From: Nocardioides perillae
Lineage (GTDB): Bacteria; Actinomycetota; Actinomycetes; Propionibacteriales; Nocardioidaceae
Assembly: GCF_013409425.1 (NCBI RefSeq)
Contig: NZ_JACCAC010000001.1
Location: 992,001 to 1,056,000, forward strand
Direction: 5' to 3'
Length of the DNA stretch: 64,000 nucleotides
The notes beneath the pieces were generated by a model. That model saw only the letters and a program-made list of their open reading frames with translations, did no database searches and was not told the DNA's origin. The position numbers and the translations under genes are program-made. Shown here one piece after another: positions 57,444-64,000 of the stretch; the first letter of the stretch is position 1; the number at the start of each line of letters is the position of its first letter.

Positions 57444-57481
57444 ACACGGGGCCGCACCTCTCGCGAGGTGCGGCCCCGTGT
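57444..57481 (+). terminator. Terminator of the cold-shock gene
   Basis: A perfect 17-bp stem (57444-57460 with 57465-57481) closed by a TCGC tetraloop. The stem is GC-rich and lacks a following T-tract, as usual here. Confidence 0.85.
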
Positions 57482-57667
57482 CGCGTCGAGGGGGTCGCTG
57501 CGCGGAGGTCGCGCCTGCGGTCTGGACCGTGACCGGCCCGTGCGGGTGAGCGGGGTTTCGTCCGCGCCCGACGTGGGCAGACTGCTCCTCGGCGGCACCA
57601 CCCCGTGCTGCCGTCCCCTGCAGCCACCCCCCGCCGCTGCACCCGCACCACCAGCCGAGGAGCCGCC

Positions 57668-57826
57668 GTGCACGACCAGTTCGACGTGTCGCTCGAGGAC
57701 CGTGACCTGCTCGTCGAGGTCGAGCTCACCACCAACCTCATCATCGCGGCCAGCGAGGCCGAGGAGCACCTGACGCCGCAGCAGATCGACGAGATCCTCG
57801 GCGTCACCCGCCCCGCGGACGGGTGA
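57668..57826 (+). CDS. Small acidic actinobacterial protein (52 residues)
   Basis: GTG 57668, with GAGGAG five bases upstream. VHDQFDVSLEDRDLLVEVELTTNLIIAASEAEEHLTPQQIDEILGV: helical, acidic, no Cys and no membrane span. Comparable short proteins ending in LTxxxIDExLG occur in actinobacteria, but I know of no function. It ends ten bases before a convergent stop. Confidence 0.75.
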   Translation: MHDQFDVSLEDRDLLVEVELTTNLIIAASEAEEHLTPQQIDEILGVTRPADG

Positions 57827-57836
57827 CGGCGACGCC

Positions 57837-58955
57837 TCAGCAGGTCGCGTAGAGCACCGGACCGTTCGACAGGTCCGAGAGCACGTAGGCCCCGTCGACG
57901 GGGTCCAGGTCGAGCACGACGGCGCTGCCCTCGGCGCGGGCCTCCACGAGGGCGAAGCGGTCGGCGAAGTCGCCGCCCTGGCCGGGCGCAGGCCCGACCG
58001 CCAGCTGCGCGCGCACGTCTGCCTCGGCCCGCGCCTGGTCGTCGGTCTCGAAGAGCATCGCCACGCGTGCGCCCACCGCCTCCTCGCCGGACTCCCCGGC
58101 ACCGGGGAGCAGGGCCGTGCCGAGGGCTGCGTAGGGCCGGGTCTCGCCCGCGGCCGCCAGGAGCGCGTCTGCCTCGGCCTGCGCGGCGTCGTCGGCCTGC
58201 GCCATCGCGAGCGCCACGCAGGCGTTGGCGCCCGTGAGCAGCGACGCGGCGAGGGGGGAGGCGCCGTCGGCGGTGAGGGCCCCGGCGACGTCGACCAGCG
58301 GCTCCACCCCGGCCTCGGCGTCGCTGCGCACGGCCGCGACGCCGCTCTCGAGGTAGTCCGCCTCGTCGCTGGTGAGCACCAGCCCCTCGTCCTCGAGGAT
58401 CGCGACGAAGGACACCTGCGGGGTGAGCGCGGGGTCGATGCCCGCGACCAGGTCGGTGCCGCCGACCCACACCCCGTCGTCGTCGGGCGGCCGGCGCCAG
58501 CCGAGCGCTTCCAGGTCGTCGCCGAGCTCGTCGAGGTCGACCTCGCCCGCGCCGAGCGTGGTGAGCGCTCCCTCGGCGGACTGGGTGAAGGCCTCCCAGT
58601 CGACCGTGGCGGGGGAGAGGCCGAGCTCGCGCTGCAGCGCCGGCGCGGACTGCACGAGCGAGGAGGTCGCGCTGAGGTCGGCCTCGAAGGCCCGCGCGAG
58701 GAAGTCGGCGAGCGCGTCGCCGTCGGAGTCGGCGTCGAGGTCGGCGCCCAGCTCGCGGCGTACGCCGCTCCAGTCCACCCACGACAGCCGCTCGGTGGTC
58801 GGCGGGGCCCACGCGGCTGCTCGCTCGAGGTCGGTGCCGCGGCCGCGCCACCACAGCGTCCCGGCGACCGCGGCGCCGGCGAGCAGCACCACCACGAGCG
58901 CCAGGACCGGCCATGCGCGGCGCCGCGCGGGCGCGGGCGGGGCGGTCTCGCTCAC
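57837..58955 (-). CDS. Membrane-anchored extracytoplasmic protein, DUF3352-like
   Basis: 372 residues from GTG 58955. A short basic cytoplasmic tail, one membrane helix (~15-35), then an exported domain rich in Ala, Asp and Glu. Stretches such as SLVQSAPALQRELGLSPATVDWEAF and GVWVGGTDLVAGIDPALTPQVSFVAILEDEGLVLTS suggest a mixed alpha/beta fold resembling DUF3352 proteins. No catalytic motif is seen. A 48-base gap separates it from the divergent MutT1 gene. Confidence 0.6.
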   Translation of the reverse strand: MSETAPPAPARRRAWPVLALVVVLLAGAAVAGTLWWRGRGTDLERAAAWAPPTTERLSWVDWSGVRRELGADLDADSDGDALADFLARAFEADLSATSSLVQSAPALQRELGLSPATVDWEAFTQSAEGALTTLGAGEVDLDELGDDLEALGWRRPPDDDGVWVGGTDLVAGIDPALTPQVSFVAILEDEGLVLTSDEADYLESGVAAVRSDAEAGVEPLVDVAGALTADGASPLAASLLTGANACVALAMAQADDAAQAEADALLAAAGETRPYAALGTALLPGAGESGEEAVGARVAMLFETDDQARAEADVRAQLAVGPAPGQGGDFADRFALVEARAEGSAVVLDLDPVDGAYVLSDLSNGPVLYATC

Positions 58956-59003
58956 GGGGGTCGGCTCTCCTCACGACGGGCTGCGGGTGTGAGACTACGG
59001 GGC

Positions 59004-59864
59004 ATGCCGAGCAGCGAGGTCCTCGCCGCGGGCGTGGTCGTCACCCGGCGGGGCCGCCAGGTGCTGCTCATCCACCGACCGCGCTACGACGACTGGTCCT
59101 TCCCCAAGGGCAAGCTCGACCCGGGGGAGCACCCCACCGCCGCCGCCGTCCGCGAGGTCGAGGAGGAGACCGGCCTGCACGTGCGGCTCGGCCCGCCCCT
59201 GCCCGGGCAGGACTACGCGGTGGCCGGCGGTCGCCGCAAGCACGTCGACTACTGGGTCGGGCGCGTCGTCGGCAGCGACGACGTCTCCGGGTGGCGCGCC
59301 ACCGACGAGGTCGACCAGGTGCGCTGGGTGCCGTGGGACGACGCCGCCGCGCTGCTGACCCACGACCACGACCGCGTGACGCTCGCGCGGGCGGCCGCGG
59401 TGCGCAAGAAGACCCGTGCGCTCCTGGTGCTGCGCCACGGCGACGCCTTCCCGCGGCGGGAGTGGGAGCGCGACGACCGCCTCCGCCCCCTCGCCGAGCG
59501 CGGCACGCTGCAGGCCCAGGCGCTCGTGCCCGTCCTCGCGGCGTACGACGTGACGACGGTCGCCACCTCCAGCAGCGCGCGGTGCGTGGGGACCGTCGAG
59601 CCCTACGCCGCGACCACCGGCTTCGGTCTGGAGGCGCACGACGTGCTGAGCGAGGAGGACGCGACGCCCGAGGCGGTGGCGGGCGTGGTCGAGGAGCTGC
59701 TCGCCCGCGACTCCGGCGTCGTGGTGTGCACCCACCGGCCGGTGCTGCCGCTGGTGCTGGGCGCGCTGGGGGTCGAGGAGCAGCGGCTCGCGCCCGGCGA
59801 CGCCCTCGTGGTGCACCACCGCAAGGGTCGGGTCGTCGCCACCGAGGTGCAGCGGCCGCTCTGA
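59004..59864 (+). CDS. mutT1: MutT1-type NUDIX-histidine phosphatase fusion
   Basis: 286 residues from ATG 59004 (GTG 58989 is an alternative). A complete NUDIX box starts at GKLDPGEHPTAAAVREVEEE (~36), followed by TGL; it is followed at ~140 by a histidine phosphatase domain (LLVLRHGDAFPR). Mycobacterial MutT1 with this two-domain build hydrolyses 8-oxo-dGTP/8-oxo-GTP products and diadenosine polyphosphates. Sanitation of the nucleotide pool in the cytosol is the likely role. Confidence 0.9.
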   Translation: MPSSEVLAAGVVVTRRGRQVLLIHRPRYDDWSFPKGKLDPGEHPTAAAVREVEEETGLHVRLGPPLPGQDYAVAGGRRKHVDYWVGRVVGSDDVSGWRATDEVDQVRWVPWDDAAALLTHDHDRVTLARAAAVRKKTRALLVLRHGDAFPRREWERDDRLRPLAERGTLQAQALVPVLAAYDVTTVATSSSARCVGTVEPYAATTGFGLEAHDVLSEEDATPEAVAGVVEELLARDSGVVVCTHRPVLPLVLGALGVEEQRLAPGDALVVHHRKGRVVATEVQRPL

Positions 59865-59916
59865 GGGCCGCTCCGCGAGGGCGGTCCAGACCGCTTCGTC
59901 AAGCCCCCCGGGGCTC

Positions 59917-59938
59917 GTTCACGTGGTGTACGTCTCAC
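59917..59938 (+). promoter_or_regulatory. Possible upstream PHO box
   Basis: GTTCACGTGGT followed by GTACGTCTCAC: two 11-base units, the second degenerate, 34 bases before the main PHO box. Confidence 0.35.
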
Positions 59939-59971
59939 CCCCGCCTCGAGGTCGGGGAACGGGCGGTCGAC

Positions 59972-60026
59972 GTTCACGGCTCGTTCACCTGCGGCCACGG
60001 ATCAGGTCACCTGCGGTGCTTAGCGT
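59972..60026 (+). promoter_or_regulatory. PHO box and -10 of pstS
   Basis: Four 11-base units in phase at 59972 (GTTCACGGCTC), 59983 (GTTCACCTGCG), 59994 (degenerate) and 60005 (GGTCACCTGCG), ending six bases before TAGCGT (60021-60026). This is the actinobacterial PhoP-binding pattern GTTCAC; induction by phosphate starvation is expected. Confidence 0.75.
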
Positions 60027-60074
60027 CCTCGGTGTCAGTCACCCGAGAGACATGCACACACCAGGAGACACGAC

Positions 60075-61187
60075 GTGCGCACCACTTCCTTCCGCCGGGC
60101 CCTCGTGCCGGGCGTCGCCGCGCTGGCCCTCGCCGTGAGCGGCTGCGCCGCCGGCAACGACACCAGCAGCGCGAGCGGCAGCGAGGGCGGCGAGTCGTCG
60201 CTCTCCGGCGAGCTCGCCATCGGCGGCGCGTCCTCGCAGGAGGCCGCACAGAACGCCTGGATCGTGGGGTTCCAGGAGGCCAACCCCGACGTGACGGTGA
60301 CCTACGACCCTGTCGGCTCGGGCGGCGGTCGTGAGTCCTTCATCAACGGCACCTACCCCACGGCGGGCACGGATGCCTACCTCACCGACGACGAGGGCGA
60401 GCTCTCCGCGGCCACCGAGCGCTGCGGCGGCACCGCCCCGATCGAGATCCCCAACTACGTCAGCCCGATCGCCATCGTCTTCAACGTCGACGGCGTCGAC
60501 GAGCTCGACCTGAGCCCCGAGGCCATCGCGGGCATCTTCGCCGGCGAGATCACCCAGTGGGACGACCCGGCCATCGCCGAGACCAACCCCGACGCCGACC
60601 TGCCGTCGGAGCCCATCAACCCGGTCCACCGCGGCGACGAGTCGGGCACGACGGAGAACTTCACCACCTACCTCGACGCGGTCGCCCCCGACGTCTGGGA
60701 CGCCGGCGTCGTCGAGACCTGGCCGACCGAGTACGGCGGCGAGGCCGGCCAGGGCACCTCGGGCGTCATCTCAGCCGTCACCAACGGCACCAACGCCATC
60801 GGCTACGCCGACGCCTCGCAGGCCGGCGACCTGGCCGTGGCCAACGTGGGTGTTGGCGACGAGTTCGTCGGCCCGACCCCCGAGGCCGCCGCGGCGATCC
60901 TGTCGGCGTCCCCGCGCGTCGAGGGCCGCGAGCCCCAGTCGTTCGTCTTCGAGCTCGACTACACGACCGCCGAGGCCGGCACCTACCCGATCGTCCTGGT
61001 GTCCTACATGATGGCGTGCCAGTCCTACGACGGCGACGGCCAGGGCGAGCTCGCCAAGGCCTACCTCGAGTACGTCCTCAGCCCCGAGGGTCAGGAGCAG
61101 GGCGCCACCGAGGCCGGCTCGGCGCCGCTGGCCGACGACCTCGAGGCCGAGGTCACCGAGCTGGTCGAGGGCATCCAGGTCGGCTGA
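60075..61187 (+). CDS. pstS: Phosphate-binding lipoprotein PstS
   Basis: 370 residues from GTG 60075, after AGGAGAC. Lipobox LALAVSGC at ~24, so a lipid-anchored extracytoplasmic receptor. The phosphate-binding loops are visible: GGASSQEAAQNAW (~50), YDPVGSGGGRESFING (~76), HRGDESGTTENFTTYL (~190) and GTSGVISAVTNGTNAIGYAD (~230). It delivers phosphate to PstCA. A 16-bp hairpin lies between it and pstC, consistent with excess production of the binding protein. Confidence 0.96.
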   Translation: MRTTSFRRALVPGVAALALAVSGCAAGNDTSSASGSEGGESSLSGELAIGGASSQEAAQNAWIVGFQEANPDVTVTYDPVGSGGGRESFINGTYPTAGTDAYLTDDEGELSAATERCGGTAPIEIPNYVSPIAIVFNVDGVDELDLSPEAIAGIFAGEITQWDDPAIAETNPDADLPSEPINPVHRGDESGTTENFTTYLDAVAPDVWDAGVVETWPTEYGGEAGQGTSGVISAVTNGTNAIGYADASQAGDLAVANVGVGDEFVGPTPEAAAAILSASPRVEGREPQSFVFELDYTTAEAGTYPIVLVSYMMACQSYDGDGQGELAKAYLEYVLSPEGQEQGATEAGSAPLADDLEAEVTELVEGIQVG

Positions 61188-61212
61188 GCACGATCGAGAC
61201 GCACCGCACCGC

Positions 61213-61246
61213 GAGGGTCCGGGCCGCCGAGGCGGCCCGGACCCTC
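61213..61246 (+). terminator. Attenuator hairpin between pstS and pstC
   Basis: Two perfect 16-base arms (61213-61228 and 61231-61246). Partial termination would raise PstS over the permease. Confidence 0.7.
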
Positions 61247-61311
61247 CGGCGCGCCGCCGGTCCGTCCCCGACCGGGGCCGGCCTGCACCGCAGCAACGAG
61301 GAGAGGAACCC

Positions 61312-62298
61312 GTGTCCACACTGACCACCGGCCCGTCCGCCGGCGGCCCCGTCGGCCCCGGCGGGCTCGACGAGTCCGTCGGGCTGAGCGGCAGCACCAG
61401 CCGCCGCGGCGACGCCGTCTTCGCCGGCCTCGCCCGCAGCGCCGGCGTGCTGATCATGGTCGTCCTCGCCGGGGTCGCGATCTTCCTCGCGATCGAGGGT
61501 GCCCCCGCGCTCTACGCGTCGGGGGAGAACGCCTACGGCTACGACAACATCGTCCTCTTCGTGTGGCCGCTGCTCTACGGCACGCTGCTCGCCGCGCTGC
61601 TGGCGATGCTGATCTGCACGCCGCTGGCCGTGGGCCTCGCGCTGGTGATCTCCCACTACGCCCCGCGCAGGGTGGCGCGGCCGATCGGCTACGTGATCGA
61701 CCTGCTCGCCGCCGTGCCGAGCGTCGTCTACGGCCTGTGGGGGCGTGCCGTGCTCGCGCCGGCGATCCTGCCGTTCTACCAGTGGCTGGGCGACAACCTC
61801 GGCTGGCTGCCGTTCTTCGAGGGCCCGGCGCTCTCGGGTCGCACCATCCTCACCGCCGGCATCGTGCTCGCCGTGATGGCGCTGCCGATCGTGACCGCGA
61901 TCTGCCGCGAGGTCTTCCTGCAGACGCCCAAGATGCACGAGGAGGCCGCCCTCGCGCTCGGCGCGACGCGGTGGGAGATGGTCAAGATGACCGTCTTCCC
62001 GCACTCGCGCTCGGGCATCGTCTCCGCGGTCATGCTCGGCCTGGGCCGCGCGCTCGGCGAGACCCTCGCGGTCGCGATGGTGCTCTCCGCCACCGGCATC
62101 ATCACGATCAACCTGATCTCGACCTCGAACCCGTCGACGATCGCCGCCAACATCGCGCTGGACTTCGGCAACGCCTCGGGCACCAAGATCAACACGCTGA
62201 TCTTCAGCGGCCTGGTGCTCTTCGTCGTCTCCTTCGCCGTCAACTTCCTCGGTCGCTACATCGCCGACCGGGGCCGCAAGAAGCTCGAGAGGGGCTGA
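61312..62298 (+). CDS. pstC: Phosphate ABC permease PstC
   Basis: 328 residues from GTG 61312, after GAGGAGAGGAA. A Gly-rich N-terminal tail of ~40 residues, six membrane helices and the BPD_transp_1 coupling loop EEAALALGATRWEMVKMTVFPHSRSGI (~215-240). It forms the transmembrane pore with PstA. Three bases separate it from pstA, so translation is probably coupled. Confidence 0.95.
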   Translation: MSTLTTGPSAGGPVGPGGLDESVGLSGSTSRRGDAVFAGLARSAGVLIMVVLAGVAIFLAIEGAPALYASGENAYGYDNIVLFVWPLLYGTLLAALLAMLICTPLAVGLALVISHYAPRRVARPIGYVIDLLAAVPSVVYGLWGRAVLAPAILPFYQWLGDNLGWLPFFEGPALSGRTILTAGIVLAVMALPIVTAICREVFLQTPKMHEEAALALGATRWEMVKMTVFPHSRSGIVSAVMLGLGRALGETLAVAMVLSATGIITINLISTSNPSTIAANIALDFGNASGTKINTLIFSGLVLFVVSFAVNFLGRYIADRGRKKLERG

Positions 62299-62300
62299 CC

Positions 62301-63386
62301 GTGACCGAGCTCGACACCCGTCCCGTGGCCCCGGCACCCGAGGAGCCGCTGTCGCTGCCGCTGACCACGCCCACCCTGCCGCGCTGGGCGCCCGCCCTCG
62401 CGGCCGTGGTGAGCGTCGCGCTGGCGGCGCTGGTCGGCATGATCGGCGGCCTCGGCCTGGTGCCCACCGTGCTGCTCGCCTGGGTGCTCGTCGTCCTCGC
62501 GCTGCCCGCGTGGTCGCAGGCGGTCGAGGGGCGCCGCAAGTCCGTCGACCGGCTCGCGACCACGCTCGTGTGGTCGACCTTCGCCGTGGCGCTGATCCCG
62601 CTGGTGAGCCTGGTCTACGAGGTCGTGAGCAACGGCGTCGGCGTGCTGTCGGCGCAGTTCTTCACCTTCGACATGCGCGGCGTGCTCGGCGAGGGCGGCG
62701 GCATCTACCACGCCCTCATGGGCACGCTGATCATCACCGCCCTGGCCACGGTCATCTCCGTGCCGATCGGCGTGCTCGCCGCGATCTACCTCGTGGAGTA
62801 CGGCAAGGGCAACCGCCTGGCGCGCACCATCACCTTCCTGGTCGACGTCATGACCGGCATCCCCTCCATCGTGGCCGGCCTGTTCGCCTACGCGCTCTTC
62901 GCGCTGATCTTCGGCCCGTCGGTGCGCTTCGGCATCGGCGGCGCGGTCGCGCTCTCGGTGCTGATGATCCCGACGGTGGTGCGGGCGACCGAGGAGATGC
63001 TCAAGCTGGTCCCCGACGAGCTGCGGGAGGCGTCGTACGCCCTGGGTGTGCCGAAGTGGCGCACCATCGTCAAGGTCGTGCTGCCGACCGCGGTGGCCGG
63101 CATCGCCACCGGCGTCACCCTCGCCATCGCGCGCGTGGCCGGCGAGACCGCCCCGCTGCTCATCATCGTCGGCACGACCACGACGGTGAACTTCAACCCC
63201 TTCGACGGCCGGATGGCGACGCTGCCGGTCTTCATCTACTCCTCCGTGACCACGGGTGGGCGCTACGACGCCGAGCAGCTGGAGCGCGCCTGGGGCGCCG
63301 CCCTCGTGCTCGTCGCGATCGTCATGCTGCTCAACCTGCTGGCGCGGGCGATCGGCACGTACTTCGCCCCCAAGAGCGGGCGCTGA
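62301..63386 (+). CDS. pstA: Phosphate ABC permease PstA
   Basis: 361 residues from GTG 62301. Longer than E. coli PstA by two extra N-terminal helices (~30-70). The conserved core starts at STFAVALIPLVSLVYEVV, with the EAA-type loop ELREASYALGVPKWRTIVKVVLPTAVAGI (~240-265) and GETAPLLIIVG. The last part, GGRYDAEQLERAWGAALVLVAIVMLLNLLAR, is typical. It pairs with PstC and the PstB ATPase encoded next. Confidence 0.95.
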   Translation: MTELDTRPVAPAPEEPLSLPLTTPTLPRWAPALAAVVSVALAALVGMIGGLGLVPTVLLAWVLVVLALPAWSQAVEGRRKSVDRLATTLVWSTFAVALIPLVSLVYEVVSNGVGVLSAQFFTFDMRGVLGEGGGIYHALMGTLIITALATVISVPIGVLAAIYLVEYGKGNRLARTITFLVDVMTGIPSIVAGLFAYALFALIFGPSVRFGIGGAVALSVLMIPTVVRATEEMLKLVPDELREASYALGVPKWRTIVKVVLPTAVAGIATGVTLAIARVAGETAPLLIIVGTTTTVNFNPFDGRMATLPVFIYSSVTTGGRYDAEQLERAWGAALVLVAIVMLLNLLARAIGTYFAPKSGR

Positions 63387-63402
63387 GAGGTAGGACTGAC
63401 CC

Positions 63403-64000
<598 letters not shown>

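Overview
The window is a gene-dense, very GC-rich stretch of an actinobacterial chromosome, most likely Nocardioides or another Nocardioidaceae member. This rests on heavy GTG start use, TANNNT leaderless promoters, DUF5709, DUF4190 and GAF-ANTAR proteins, two DUF222-HNH (13E12-type) genes and a mycobacterial-style MutT1. I saw no rRNA, prophage, transposase, CRISPR array or replication origin.

Layout. 1-14.6 kb: an unrecognised gene cut by the left edge, DUF222-HNH gene 1 with a 26-bp tandem array, DUF5709, a two-gene Na+/solute (acetate-type) symporter behind a textbook CRP/GlxR operator, a lipid kinase, a DUF305 lipoprotein divergent from an LVIVD secreted protein, two SDR enzymes, an MscS channel and an OpgC-like protein. 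14.6-22.5 kb: a 23-codon membrane peptide gene with its own terminator, then six glycosyltransferases whose last five junctions are overlapped or tightly coupled, ending against a GNAT-like gene. 22.5-24.5 kb: DUF222-HNH gene 2 framed by two 26-bp arrays in opposite orientation. 24.5-37 kb: metabolic and signalling genes (quinone reductase, GAF-ANTAR, SRPBCC, Xre/MbcA/ParS-like protein, NAD(P)H-hydrate dehydratase, histidine phosphatase, SGNH hydrolase, two SpoIIE-type phosphatases, FkbM methyltransferase, STAS protein, amidase) and tRNA-Phe. 37-48.6 kb: chemoreceptor, tRNA-Glu, tRNA-Asp, zincin, a crcB pair, HATPase protein, NDH-2, YibE/F protein, a frameshifted gene carrying 54 Ala-rich pentapeptides, a Na+/H+ antiporter and tRNA-Lys. 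48.6-57.8 kb: DUF305 protein, a four-gene molybdopterin-oxidoreductase operon, a Csp1-like copper protein, GAF-ANTAR, a tiny Cys-rich gene, a pseudo-receiver LuxR regulator coupled to a SigB/F-type sigma factor, a cold-shock protein and a small acidic protein. 57.8-64 kb: an anchored protein, MutT1 and the pho-boxed pstSCAB operon, cut by the right edge.

How genes work together. Stress signalling is spread over the window (two PP2C phosphatases, STAS protein, HATPase, GAF-ANTARs, SigB/F-like sigma), and two promoters here (SDR at 14.6 kb, LuxR-sigma at 55.2 kb) look like targets of that sigma class. The pst genes form a classical PhoP-controlled phosphate uptake operon with a hairpin between pstS and pstC. 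The Mo enzyme is translationally coupled to an all-helical partner, a GPR1/FUN34/YaaH-like transporter and a MarR regulator, suggesting a small-acid or aldehyde redox unit.

Most unusual signals: the 26-bp arrays and shared upstream boxes tied to the two DUF222-HNH genes; the frameshift inside the long (AAADK)/(AAAEK) helix gene; a 58-bp near-perfect palindrome at 10071-10128; two unlisted micro-genes; a Mo enzyme that has lost all its Fe-S ligands; and an AT-rich palindrome between two divergent GGTTAC promoters.
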